From assembly GCF_001661075.1 (NCBI RefSeq), contig NZ_CP014870.1:6081703-6145702 (forward strand): DNA of 64,000 nucleotides, in the 5' to 3' direction. Of the stretch, positions 25,020-33,189 are shown one piece after another. The notes beneath the pieces are model-generated. The model did no database searches. It saw only the letters and a program-made list of their open reading frames with translations, and was not told where the DNA came from. Origin of the DNA: Pseudomonas silesiensis. GTDB taxonomy: Bacteria; Pseudomonadota; Gammaproteobacteria; Pseudomonadales; Pseudomonadaceae. The position numbers were made by a program, and so were the translations under genes. The stretch's first letter is position 1, and the number at the start of each line of letters is the position of its first letter.

Positions 25020-25352
25020 ATGGCGGCGATTCACATTGGCATTTCAGGTTGGCGGTACACGCCCTGGCGGGGGGATTTCTACCCGAAGGGGCTGGCCCGG
25101 AAGCGCGAATTGCAATTCGCGTCGAGGGCCGTCAACAGTATCGAAATCAATGGATCGTTTTACGCCCTGCAACGGCCCGAACGTTACCCCCAGTGGTACG
25201 CCGAAACGCCGACGGGCTTCGTGTTCAGTGTCAAAGCGCCACGTTTCATCCCCCACATCAAGCGCCTGCGCAGCCTTCTGCAGCGCTTCCATCTCGATAA
25301 AACCCTCACCACTGCCCCCGGCGAGCCTGCTGCCGAAGGAGTGCTGCCATGA
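25020..25352 (+). pseudogene. truncated DUF72 (YecE-like) gene
   Basis: Residues 1-84 match the N-terminus of DUF72 proteins (HIGISGWRYTPWRGDFYPKG, then SIEINGSFYALQRPE and GFVFSVKAPRFIPHIKRLR). Full members have roughly 240-300 residues and adopt a TIM-barrel-like fold; here the similarity stops after RLR, and only 26 unrelated residues follow before the stop. Most of the barrel is missing, so a functional product is unlikely. The stop overlaps the ATG of the next gene (ATGA), and the GAAGGAG ribosome-binding site of that gene lies within the tail. A large in-frame or fortuitous deletion is the simplest explanation. The start ATG is preceded by GGGAGG. Confidence 0.8.
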
Positions 25353-26146
25353 ACAGTTCCGAGCAGCTCAGCGTAGCGGATGATCAGGCACAAACCATTG
25401 AGCCGGTCAGTCGGTTCACCGTACTGACCGTCAACACCCACAAGGGCTTCACCGCCTTGAACCGCCGCTTCATCCTGCCCGAATTGCGCGAAGCGGTGCG
25501 TAGCGTGTCGGCCGACGTCGTGTTCTTGCAGGAGGTTCACGGCACCCACGAACATCATCCGGCGCGATACAGCAACTGGCCGCAGATGCCGCAGTATGAA
25601 TTCCTCGCCGACACCCTGTGGCCGCAGTTCGCCTATGGGCGCAATGCGGTCTACCCGGCGGGCGATCACGGCAATGCGCTGCTGTCGAAGTTCCAGATCA
25701 TTCGCCATGACAATCTCGACGTGTCCATCAGCGGTCATGAAAACCGGGGCATCCTGCATTGCGTGCTGCGCCTGCCTGGCGACGGTCAGGAAGTGCACGC
25801 CATTTGCGTCCACCTGGGCCTGCGCGAAAGCCACCGCAATGAACAGCTCAAGCTATTGGCCAGTCGTCTTGCAGAGCTGCCGGCCGAGGCCCCGGTTATT
25901 GTCGCCGGCGACTTTAACGACTGGCGCCAGCGTGCTGATGCGCTGCTAAGACCCTGTGGTCTGCGAGAAGTGTTCGCCGAACTGCACGGCAAACCGGCGC
26001 GCAGTTTCCCCGCACGCCTGCCTGCATTGCGCCTGGACCGCATCTACGTGCGCAACCTCAAGGCCAGCCGTCCGCAAGTGTTGGCGTCGCGCCCCTGGTC
26101 CCACCTTTCCGATCACGCACCGTTGTCGGTGGAGATCGAGCTATGA
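25349..26146 (+). CDS. ybhP: endonuclease/exonuclease/phosphatase-family protein, YbhP-like
   Basis: A 265-residue member of the EEP fold. Metal and catalytic motifs are visible: NTHKGF at 29-34, FLQEVHG with Glu62, AGDFNDW near 190, and SDHAPL near the C-terminus. No signal peptide is seen. In E. coli the corresponding gene lies next to clsB (ybhO) and ybhN, and the same order holds here, each start overlapping the previous stop. The activity may be a phosphodiesterase or phosphatase connected to phospholipid head groups, by context only. The ATG overlaps the stop of the truncated DUF72 gene. Confidence 0.87.
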   Translation: MNSSEQLSVADDQAQTIEPVSRFTVLTVNTHKGFTALNRRFILPELREAVRSVSADVVFLQEVHGTHEHHPARYSNWPQMPQYEFLADTLWPQFAYGRNAVYPAGDHGNALLSKFQIIRHDNLDVSISGHENRGILHCVLRLPGDGQEVHAICVHLGLRESHRNEQLKLLASRLAELPAEAPVIVAGDFNDWRQRADALLRPCGLREVFAELHGKPARSFPARLPALRLDRIYVRNLKASRPQVLASRPWSHLSDHAPLSVEIEL

Positions 26147-27426
26147 GTAGCCCGTCGATGGAAAAGACCAGTGTGGATCACTTATCCACGACCCCGCCTG
26201 TCCATGCACCCGGCGCGGTCGACGTCGAGTACGGCTGGCAGGGCAACAATCTGGTGGCGCTGCTGGAAAACGGCGAAGCGTATTTCCCTCGAGTGTTCGA
26301 GGTCATGCGCCAGGCCAAGAGTGAGATCCTGCTGGAAACCTTCATCGTGTTCGAGGACAAGGTGGGCAATGAACTGCAACAGGTGCTGATAGATGCCGCC
26401 AAACGCGGCGTGCGGGTCACCGCCAGTCTCGACGGTTTTGGCTGCGGTGAACTGAGCACCGCCTTTCTCGCGGCGCTGAGCGAGGCCGGCGTGCGTATCC
26501 AGATATTCGATCCCGCTCCCAAGCACTTCGGCATTCGCACCAACTGGTTCCGTCGCCTGCACCGCAAGATAGTGGTCGTAGATGGCACGATCGCGTTCAT
26601 TGGCGGGATCAATTTTTCCGCCGACCACCTGGCCGACTTCGGTCCCGAGGCCAAACAGGATTATTCGGTGGAAGTACAAGGCCCGGCAGTGGCCGACATC
26701 CATCACTTCGCACTGCTGCAAAGCGGCCGGCCGGCCCGGGCCAAATACTGGTGGCAACGTCGGCGGCAACGGCGCCAGGAACTGGCCTTCACCGATCACG
26801 ACGGCCAGGTGCGACTTGTCTATCGCGACAATGGCGAACACACGACCGATATCGAGGAGGTATACCGCCAGGTGCTGCGCAGCGCCCAACGGCGGGTGGT
26901 GATCGCCAACGCCTACTTCTTTCCGGGGTATCGCCTGCTGCGCGAAATCCGCAACGCGGCCCGGCGTGGCGTCGATGTGCGCCTGATCCTCCAAGGCCAG
27001 CCCGACATGATGGTGGCGAAACTCGCGGCGCGCATGACCTATGACTACCTGCTCAAATCCGGCGTGCAGATTTATGAATACTGCGAACGCCCGCTGCACG
27101 GCAAAGTCGCGCTGGTGGATGAGGACTGGAGCACGGTGGGTTCGAGCAACCTGGACCCGTTGAGCCTGTCCATGAACCTGGAAGCCAACGTGTTGATCCG
27201 CGATCGCGCCTTCAACCGGATACTGTCCGAACGCCTCGAGGACCTGAGTGACAATCACTGCAAGGCCATGTCCGTGGACAAATCACCCCGCGGACGGGTC
27301 TGGCACATGACCGTCGGCTTCCTGGTGTTTCACTTCCTGCGCCACTTCCCGGCCTGGGCCGGTTGGCTGCCGGCGCACAAGCCGCGCTTGAAACCTTTTT
27401 CCCACACCGCCCGGAGTGACACCTGA
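26143..27426 (+). CDS. clsB: cardiolipin synthase ClsB-type phospholipase D
   Basis: A 427-residue phospholipase-D superfamily enzyme that transfers phosphatidyl groups to make cardiolipin at the inner membrane. Both HKD motifs are intact: the first is HRKIVVVD with His140, Lys142 and Asp147, and the second is HGKVALVD with His319, Lys321 and Asp326, each followed by a G-S/G-N type block (GGIN, GSSN). No N-terminal transmembrane helices are present, which fits ClsB rather than ClsA. A 25-residue N-terminal extension precedes the domain. It overlaps ybhP by 4 nt and ybhN by 1 nt. Length is close to E. coli ClsB (413). Confidence 0.93.
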   Translation: MSSPSMEKTSVDHLSTTPPVHAPGAVDVEYGWQGNNLVALLENGEAYFPRVFEVMRQAKSEILLETFIVFEDKVGNELQQVLIDAAKRGVRVTASLDGFGCGELSTAFLAALSEAGVRIQIFDPAPKHFGIRTNWFRRLHRKIVVVDGTIAFIGGINFSADHLADFGPEAKQDYSVEVQGPAVADIHHFALLQSGRPARAKYWWQRRRQRRQELAFTDHDGQVRLVYRDNGEHTTDIEEVYRQVLRSAQRRVVIANAYFFPGYRLLREIRNAARRGVDVRLILQGQPDMMVAKLAARMTYDYLLKSGVQIYEYCERPLHGKVALVDEDWSTVGSSNLDPLSLSMNLEANVLIRDRAFNRILSERLEDLSDNHCKAMSVDKSPRGRVWHMTVGFLVFHFLRHFPAWAGWLPAHKPRLKPFSHTARSDT

Positions 27427-28412
27427 TGAGCCACTCTGAAACACAACCGGCCACCCACGCCGACCACCCGCACAAGTCGCGCTGGAGCCGCTGGAAAAAA
27501 CCGTTGACGATGCTGTTTTTCCTGGCGCTGATCGTACTGTTCACGATGCTCGCCCAGCGCATCGAATGGGATGAAGTGTTCAGCAACCTCGCTGATTTCA
27601 AGGTTCGCACGCTGATCATCGCGTCCGGGGTGACGTTGGTCAGTTTTCTGGTCTACGCCTGCTTCGACCTGATCGGCCGTACCTACATTCGCCAGGACCT
27701 GACATGGAAGCAAATCCTGCCGGTGGGGATCATCAGCTACGCCTTCAACCTCAACCTGAGCGCCTGGGTCGGTGGCGTTGCCATGCGTTATCGCCTGTAC
27801 TCGCGTCTCGGGGTGAGCAAAGGCAACATCGCGAAGATCCTCGGCCTGAGCCTGGCGACCAACTGGTTCGGCTACATGGTCATTGCCGGTGCAGTGTTCA
27901 CCAGCGGGCTGGTGCGGATGCCGCCAGGCTGGAAGCTGAGCACTGGCGCGTTGCAAGGTGTGGGCGTGTTGTTGCTATTGGTGAGCGCGGGATACCTGGT
28001 GGCCTGTCAGTTTTCCCGGCGCCGGGAATGGTCGATCCGCGGGGTGGAAATCAATCTGCCGTCCCTGCGCATGGCGATCCTGCAACTGGCTCTTGGCGCG
28101 CTGAACTGGTCGCTGATGGCTGCCGTGATCTTCACTCTGTTGCCGAGCAAACTGGATTATCCGCTGGTGCTTGGGGTGCTGTTGATCAGCGCGATCGCTG
28201 GAGTGATCACGCATATTCCTGCCGGGCTCGGGGTGTTGGAAGCGGTATTCGTGGCGCTGCTGCAACATGAGGCTTCACGGGGGAGTCTGGTGGCGGGGCT
28301 GCTGGCGTATCGGGCGATCTATTTCATCTTGCCGCTGTTGATTACGGTGGTGATGTATCTGGTTGTCGAGGCCAAGGCCAAGTCGTTGCGGATTGCGAAG
28401 AAACCCAAGTGA
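27426..28412 (+). CDS. ybhN: YbhN/LPG-synthase transmembrane-domain protein
   Basis: A 328-residue integral membrane protein of the UPF0104/lysylphosphatidylglycerol synthase TM family. A basic cytoplasmic N-terminus is followed by about eight helices. Conserved parts are LNLSAWVGGVAMRYRLYSRLG and ITHIPAGLGVLEAVFVALL. It lacks the soluble aminoacyl-transfer domain of MprF, so it is not an aminoacylphosphatidylglycerol synthase. A lipid-moving role has been proposed for the family, and the operon with clsB supports a role in phospholipid handling. The ATG overlaps the clsB stop (TGATG). Confidence 0.9.
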   Translation: MSHSETQPATHADHPHKSRWSRWKKPLTMLFFLALIVLFTMLAQRIEWDEVFSNLADFKVRTLIIASGVTLVSFLVYACFDLIGRTYIRQDLTWKQILPVGIISYAFNLNLSAWVGGVAMRYRLYSRLGVSKGNIAKILGLSLATNWFGYMVIAGAVFTSGLVRMPPGWKLSTGALQGVGVLLLLVSAGYLVACQFSRRREWSIRGVEINLPSLRMAILQLALGALNWSLMAAVIFTLLPSKLDYPLVLGVLLISAIAGVITHIPAGLGVLEAVFVALLQHEASRGSLVAGLLAYRAIYFILPLLITVVMYLVVEAKAKSLRIAKKPK

Positions 28413-28431
28413 TCGCCAGGGTCTGTCATGG

Positions 28432-28499
28432 CACCTTCGCGGGCAAGCCTCGCTCCTACGGATTTGGGTCTTTGTAGGAGCGAGGCTTGTCCGCGAAGA
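28432..28499. repeat. short-spacer REP doublet
   Basis: Inverted arms CTTCGCGGGCAAGCCTCGCT with CCTAC, and GTAGGAGCGAGGCTTGTCCG with CGAAG. The spacer is only about 15 nt. It lies between the convergent ybhN and alpha/beta-hydrolase genes. Confidence 0.9.
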
Positions 28500-28513
28500 A
28501 CCCACCGCCGATC

Positions 28514-29272
28514 TCAAGTCGATTGAATAATGCTCAACCGCTCCCCCACTACCATCTCTGTAATCCAGTCCACCAGGATCGAGGTATACGCCTGCTGCGA
28601 AACCGGGTCGCTCAAGGCGTGATCCGATCCGTCGATAATCCGGTGTGTCAGGGAATGCGTCTGCTGACACGCCGCCCGGTAGCTCATGATGGTGGCGTGC
28701 GGCACATAGTCATCGGTTTCGGACTCGACCAGCAGCACATCCCCGGTAAATTGCGAACAGGCATGCAGCGCACGATTGCTGTCGGCGCGAACCAGCGTGC
28801 TGCGATAGTCACGCAAGTCGAGCTTGTCCAGGTCTCGCTTGGGGGTGTTCCATTGGTCGTCGCGATACAGTGCGGGCACCCGCAGCGCCAACCAGCGAAC
28901 GGGGCGCAACGAGGTCAGGATCGTCGCCAGGTAACCGCCATAGCTGGTGCCGACCACGGCAATCGCCGAGGTATCGAGCGCCGGATGGGCGAGCAACCGG
29001 TCATAGGCCGCCAGCAGGTCGCGCAGGTTGTCTTCACGCGTCACCCGCGTCAGTGGAATCCCGGTGCCCCCGGTGTGGCCGCGCAAGTCGAACGTCAGGC
29101 ACACACACCCAAGGCCGGCGATGCCCTTTGCCCGTTCCAGATCCCGCTCCTGGCTGCCGCCCCAACCGTGCACGAACAATACGCCCGGGACTTTTGACTT
29201 GGGGCTGAGGAAGGTCCCGGTCATCTGTTCATCGTCGATGTCGATCTGAATGGTTTCGCTTCTAGCCGTCAT
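28514..29272 (-). CDS. alpha/beta hydrolase
   Basis: A 252-residue cytoplasmic hydrolase with a full catalytic triad: the nucleophile elbow GTSYGG with Ser110, an Asp in ETDDYVP (about 187-188) and His218 in GSDHAL. The oxyanion region is VHGWGGS. It resembles the dienelactone-hydrolase/peptidase-like group, and the substrate is unknown. Its start lies inside the end of the DUF3182 gene (11-nt overlap), so the two are a coupled pair. The REP doublet at its 3' end separates it from convergent ybhN. Confidence 0.87.
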   Translation of the reverse strand: MTARSETIQIDIDDEQMTGTFLSPKSKVPGVLFVHGWGGSQERDLERAKGIAGLGCVCLTFDLRGHTGGTGIPLTRVTREDNLRDLLAAYDRLLAHPALDTSAIAVVGTSYGGYLATILTSLRPVRWLALRVPALYRDDQWNTPKRDLDKLDLRDYRSTLVRADSNRALHACSQFTGDVLLVESETDDYVPHATIMSYRAACQQTHSLTHRIIDGSDHALSDPVSQQAYTSILVDWITEMVVGERLSIIQST

Positions 29273-30371
29273 AGGATTTAACCGTTACGTACTTGAGTAG
29301 AAAGTCACTGTTCTGCGCCGGCCCGCGATAGACCTCGATGGCGTCCGCGGGCAGGGGCTGATCGATGTACCTTTCCACCGAAGACACGCGAATTGCACGC
29401 ATCCCCGGATCGTTGATGAAGCTCTGCAAAGCGGCCACCTCGGCGCTGCTGGCACCGCCCATGCGCCAGGATTGTTCCAGCACGCCGCTGCGCCGCTTGC
29501 CGTTACTGTCCAGTCCCTGGGCGATGTCGTAGTTGCGCCGCGAGGCGTAGAAACCGGGATAAGATTCATCCGCGGCGCTGTCGAAAACCTGCGCTTGCTG
29601 GATCGCCAGTCGCACATCGTCAGGCAGTGTCAACTCAAGCAAGTCGTCATAATAACCCTGTACCACGAGCAGATTGGAGCCTCCATAAACCTGCTCGCCT
29701 TGACCGTCCGTGGTCAAGTATTGATCGCCGCAGTAACTCAATACTCTGTCGCCGATAAAGCTCTGGCCGACGCTGTGGGTAATGACATCGTCCAGATCCT
29801 GTTCCAGCACCACGCCTTCGGTGAACAGCGCCTTTGCATCGGGCCTGGCAAGAACCGCATCAAACTGGTCGAGGCTTTTGATCACTTCCTGACCGCGTCC
29901 GGCGCAGGCATGGATGGGCTTGAGGCGAATGGGGCCGGTGTAGAGCAGGTGTTCTGCCGCGGGACGCGCATCGTCCAGCGAAAACACACTGAGGCCATCA
30001 AGCACCACATTACGCACGCGCTCGGAAAACAGCGGCGACCAGCCTTGCGGGGCGTGAGCGTTTTTATTGCGCAACCCATGGCTGATCGCTTTGGTGCAGA
30101 TGAAGTCATGGTCGACGTAACCGCCCCACAAATCATCCGGCCCTTTCACACCCAACTCCAGGGCGGCCGCGGCGCCTACCAGGGTCTGGGTCGGTAATAG
30201 ATAAAGGTCATGGCCGCAGTGTAATTCAGGGTCGTAACTGCCACCGAATTTGAGCCCGAGGATGTGCGCCAGCCAACGGGCCAGCGTGCGATTGGTTTCG
30301 ACTTCGTGCAGTGGAGCGTCGGGGCGCACCGAATGGGCGACCACCATTTTTTTGCGGTTTGCTGGGGTCAT
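29262..30371 (-). CDS. DUF3182 family protein
   Basis: A 369-residue protein of DUF3182, a family common in Pseudomonas and Burkholderia. Its middle part (LYTGPIRLKPIHACAGRGQE, then GVVLEQDLDDV) looks ATP-grasp-like: a Lys/Arg-rich glycine loop and an acidic strand. This suggests ligase or kinase chemistry, but that is inference. The start MTPANRKK is preceded by AAGGGGGATGC; a start seven codons upstream is possible. It overlaps the alpha/beta-hydrolase start by 11 nt, so ligase-like and hydrolase-like activities may act on the same compound. Confidence 0.8.
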   Translation of the reverse strand: MTPANRKKMVVAHSVRPDAPLHEVETNRTLARWLAHILGLKFGGSYDPELHCGHDLYLLPTQTLVGAAAALELGVKGPDDLWGGYVDHDFICTKAISHGLRNKNAHAPQGWSPLFSERVRNVVLDGLSVFSLDDARPAAEHLLYTGPIRLKPIHACAGRGQEVIKSLDQFDAVLARPDAKALFTEGVVLEQDLDDVITHSVGQSFIGDRVLSYCGDQYLTTDGQGEQVYGGSNLLVVQGYYDDLLELTLPDDVRLAIQQAQVFDSAADESYPGFYASRRNYDIAQGLDSNGKRRSGVLEQSWRMGGASSAEVAALQSFINDPGMRAIRVSSVERYIDQPLPADAIEVYRGPAQNSDFLLKYVTVKSYDG

Positions 30372-30676
30372 GCATCCCCCTTCAATTGGCACGTGATGAA
30401 TGTGGTTTCAGGAGGTGCAGAGATCAGGCCAAGGGTGGCTTGGGCGAAACCGTTTTCAAATCAATCAGTTGTGGAAAGCTTGATGGCATTTGGCCCGTTT
30501 GATTCTGCACGACTCTCACTTCAGCTCTGGTATTTTGCACGACATTAGCCTTGCACAGATCGAATTGTGGGAGCGGGCTTGCTCGCGAAAGCAGTCGAAC
30601 ATTCAGCATTAATGATGACTGACACAACGCATTCGCGAGCAAGCCCGCACACACTTTTGATTGGCCGTGATTTCGC
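30372..30676. other. intergenic region with one REP doublet
   Basis: This 305-nt gap lies between the GlxA-type gene (3' end) and the DUF3182 gene (5' end). It contains the repeat at 30565-30655. An open frame across 30424-30834 has no ribosome-binding site or recognisable product. I see no convincing promoter or small gene. Confidence 0.6.
30565..30655. repeat. REP doublet
   Basis: Inverted arms TTGTGGGAGCGGGCTTGCTC with GCGAA, and TTCGCGAGCAAGCCCGCACA; the right arm is slightly degenerate. The spacer (ATTCAGCATTAATGATGACT with GACAC) belongs to the same spacer family as those at 0.3 and 9.7 kb. Confidence 0.9.
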
Positions 30677-31672
30677 CTATCGCGCCGAAGCCGCAGTCGG
30701 AGACACCCCAAACCGCGCCCGATAATCACTCGGGGCCAACCCGGTAACCTTCTTGAATATCGCCCGAAACGCCCCGGGATCCTGATACCCGACCGTCCAG
30801 GCGATGTGATCGATTGTACCGTTGGTGAACTCAAGCATTTCCCGAGCCTTGCCCACCCGCAGATGCTGGCAGTACTCGGTGGGTTTCAAGCCCGTCGCCG
30901 CGCGGAATCGGCGCAGGAAGGTACGCTCTTCCAGCCCTGCCCGCTCGGCCATCGCCGTCAGCGACACATCGGTCGCGCCCGTGCCTTGCAGCCAATGCTG
31001 AACCTTGAGAATAGACGCATCGCCATGGCTGAGTATTGGTGAAAAATTGCTGCCGCATTCGCTGGCGCTATCGCTGTGTTCCACCACCAGGAAGCGTGCG
31101 GTGCTGGTGGCGATGCTCGGCCCGAGCAGACGGTCCACAAGACGCAGCCCCAGCTCGGACCAGGCCATCAAGCCGGCCGTCGTGATCAAGTCGCCGTCAT
31201 CGACGATGGGCGTGTCGGCCTTGAGCCTGATCGCCGGATAACGCTCGGCGAACGTCTGGGCCGAGGTCCAGTGCGTGGTGGCGCTACGACCGTCGAGCAA
31301 GCCACTTTCGGCCAACAGAATCGAGCCCACGCAGATGCCGCCCAGGATCGCGCCATTGGCATGTTGCTGACGAAGCCAGCGGATCAACGCTTGCGGCGCC
31401 TGGCCTTCGGAAAAACCGGCGATCGACGGGGGTATCAACACGGCAACCAAAGGGCTGTCCAGGACGGGATGACTGTCGTAGACCCGCTCGGGCACCTGTT
31501 CGCCATCGACCTGCCAATGGCTGATCCGCAATTGCGGCAACTGCGCACTCTGGTGCTCGGCGGCAATCCGGTTCGCCACGGCGAACAAGTCCGTCAGCCC
31601 ATGCACCGCCGCCAACTGCGCGCCGGGATAGATCAGCACAGCCAGTTCGACGATTGCCCTTTCTGCGTCCAT
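30677..31672 (-). CDS. GlxA-type AraC-family transcriptional regulator
   Basis: A 331-residue regulator. The N-terminal two thirds is a DJ-1/PfpI-like domain (IVELAVLIYPGAQLAAVHGL at the start; GAILGGICVGSILLAESGLL holds the nucleophile-elbow Cys). The C-terminal third is an AraC helix-turn-helix domain (LTAMAERAGLEERTFLRRFR and IDHIAWTVGYQDPGAFRAIF). This fusion is typical of GlxA/GbdR-like regulators of nitrogenous compound catabolism. It is divergent from an isochorismatase-like hydrolase gene across 101 nt and probably controls it. The ATG at 31672 is preceded by AGGGGG; a longer start would extend into the promoter region. Confidence 0.92.
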   Translation of the reverse strand: MDAERAIVELAVLIYPGAQLAAVHGLTDLFAVANRIAAEHQSAQLPQLRISHWQVDGEQVPERVYDSHPVLDSPLVAVLIPPSIAGFSEGQAPQALIRWLRQQHANGAILGGICVGSILLAESGLLDGRSATTHWTSAQTFAERYPAIRLKADTPIVDDGDLITTAGLMAWSELGLRLVDRLLGPSIATSTARFLVVEHSDSASECGSNFSPILSHGDASILKVQHWLQGTGATDVSLTAMAERAGLEERTFLRRFRAATGLKPTEYCQHLRVGKAREMLEFTNGTIDHIAWTVGYQDPGAFRAIFKKVTGLAPSDYRARFGVSPTAASAR

Positions 31673-31773
31673 TGTCAGTTTTCCCCCTGCTATTGTCGGT
31701 GCGGCCAATCCTCGGGCGGCCTGCCAGACCCGATGCTCCATTCCACACCAACCTGCACTTCAAGGAAACAGTC

Positions 31774-32328
31774 ATGACCAGGCAAGCACTCATCGTAGTC
31801 GATATCCAGAACGACTACTTCCCCCAAGGCAAGTGGCCGCTGGTAGGCGCCGATGCGGCGGCGGACAACGCTGTACGTTTGATCAAAGCCTTCCGTGACG
31901 CCGGTGATTCGGTGGTCCACATCCGCCACGAGTTCACCTCCAACGACGCGCCGTTCTTCACGCCAGGCTCCGAAGGCGCGAAGCTGCACCCCAAAGTCCT
32001 CAACCGCGCCGACGAGCCGGTCGTGCTCAAGCACTTCGTCAATTCGTTTCGCGAAACCGAACTGAAATCGATCCTCGACGAGCAAGGCATCAAGGCGCTG
32101 GTGGTGGTCGGCAGCATGAGCCACATGTGCGTCGACGGCATTACCCGTGCGGCTGCCGACATGGGTTACACCGTCACGGTCATTCACGACGCCTGTGCCT
32201 CCCGTGATCTGGAGTTCAACGGTCTGACCGTTCCGGCTGCGCACGTGCATGCGGCCTTCATGTCGGCCCTGGGCTTTGCTTATGCCAGCGTGGTGTCTAC
32301 CGACGAGTTCCTGGCGACCCGCGACTAA
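31774..32328 (+). CDS. cysteine hydrolase, isochorismatase-like
   Basis: A 184-residue hydrolase of the isochorismatase superfamily. The catalytic triad is visible as Asp10 (VVDIQNDYF), Lys86 (VVLKHFVNSF) and Cys119 (GSMSHMCVDG). The cis-peptide-type loop precedes the Cys. Members hydrolyse amides such as nicotinamide, N-carbamoyl compounds or isochorismate; the substrate is not evident here. It is divergent from the GlxA-type regulator gene, which probably controls it. A strong terminator follows. Confidence 0.9.
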   Translation: MTRQALIVVDIQNDYFPQGKWPLVGADAAADNAVRLIKAFRDAGDSVVHIRHEFTSNDAPFFTPGSEGAKLHPKVLNRADEPVVLKHFVNSFRETELKSILDEQGIKALVVVGSMSHMCVDGITRAAADMGYTVTVIHDACASRDLEFNGLTVPAAHVHAAFMSALGFAYASVVSTDEFLATRD

Positions 32329-32340
32329 AACGCCCCCAAG

Positions 32341-32384
32341 ACCAAAAGGCCAGTTGCGCTCCCACGCTACTGGCCTTTTTTATG
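32341..32384 (+). terminator. Rho-independent terminator after the cysteine hydrolase gene
   Basis: AAAAGGCCAGT and ACTGGCCTTTTTT form an 11-bp stem with a loop of about 13 nt and a T-run. The A-run on the left makes it potentially bidirectional. Confidence 0.88.
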
Positions 32385-32739
32385 CGTCCGCCTGCCTGTC
32401 ATAAAATCTCACTCGTGAGTTGTTGAGGGCTGCAAATATTGCCTGTAGTGTTCGGCGCGTGAGTGCTCACAACGAGCTCAGCACCATGAAAGCAGCTCTC
32501 CAGCAGATCCGCCCGACGGGTCTGTCACCGATTCCGCAAGCCGCAAGGGAGAGCGCTCGAAACCCTCCGCGAAAAAACCGTCGAGTTATTACATGTAGCA
32601 GATACGCGCGGGCTTGGGTGCCGCCGGTGATGTGAAACACGAGACTTAGGTGCTTCCCGAAAACCGAAGCCTGCTCAAGCAGATGGAGAAACAGCTACGC
32701 CAACCCATTCGGGCTGGCTCATTCATATCGGAGAATTAC
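32385..32739 (+). other. leader region of the yjf-like operon with two mirrored hairpins
   Basis: This 355-nt gap precedes the DUF2170 gene. It contains CTCACTCGTGAG at 32408-32419 and GTGAGTGCTCAC at 32459-32470. Each is a 5-bp palindromic hairpin, and the arms of one can pair with those of the other. A GAGCT/AGCTC pair follows near 32474-32498. A sigma54 promoter of the TGGCAC-N5-TTGCA type was sought and not found. A 71-codon open frame at 32420-32635 has no ribosome-binding site and atypical composition, and I do not call it. Confidence 0.5.
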
Positions 32740-33174
32740 ATGAGCGCAGGTAACAACTGGAACATCGATCGCCTTTACAGCGCCCTTCAAGCCCTGGACG
32801 AAGTGGTCTCGAATGACATCACCCTCTCCCTCGCTCAAAGCTCCGAACCCAGCATCAAGCTGCAAATGAACGACTTCGGTGGCTTGCCAATTTACATCGC
32901 AGTGGTGGGCGATCAGATCATCGTGGATACCGTTCTGGTTGATGTCGAGTCGATCAAAGACGTACCGGCCTTCAATGATGCCGTGCTGCGCAGCCGGGAA
33001 ATGTTCCCGCTGTCTTCGATCGGTATCGAAACCATGCCCAACGGGCAGGTCGTTTACAACATGTTCGGCGCGCTGAGCTCCGACTCGAGCCTGACCAACG
33101 TCGTGACCGAGGTCAAAGCCCTCGTCGACAATGTCCAGCGCGCCAGCGAAGCCTTTGAACGTTTCTTCAATTAA
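32740..33174 (+). CDS. yjfI: DUF2170 family protein, YjfI-like
   Basis: A 144-residue soluble protein of DUF2170, the family of E. coli YjfI. It starts MSAGNNWNIDRLYSALQALD, continues through a beta-rich part (LPIYIAVVGDQIIVDTVLVD) and ends in a helix (VDNVQRASEAFERFFN). The ATG at 32740 has GGAG 5-8 nt upstream; an earlier in-frame start lacks a ribosome-binding site. It is the first gene of a seven-gene rightward block and lies 15 nt before the PspA-like gene. No biochemical function is known to me; the constant link to PspA suggests that it regulates or binds the PspA-like protein. Confidence 0.85.
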   Translation: MSAGNNWNIDRLYSALQALDEVVSNDITLSLAQSSEPSIKLQMNDFGGLPIYIAVVGDQIIVDTVLVDVESIKDVPAFNDAVLRSREMFPLSSIGIETMPNGQVVYNMFGALSSDSSLTNVVTEVKALVDNVQRASEAFERFFN

Positions 33175-33189
33175 TTTTCGGGAATCCCA

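Noticed and set aside
30424..30834. Open frame of 136 codons between the GlxA-type and DUF3182 genes
   Set aside because: It runs through a REP doublet and into the 3' end of the regulator gene in another frame; no ribosome-binding site.
32420..32635. 71-codon open frame upstream of the DUF2170 gene
   Set aside because: No ribosome-binding site, unusual composition, and it overlaps the palindromic leader; no similarity recognised.
32385..32739. Sigma54/PspF-type promoter for the PspA-like operon
   Set aside because: No GG-N10-GC pair with TGGCAC/TTGCA context was found; this branch of PspA genes is probably not under PspF.
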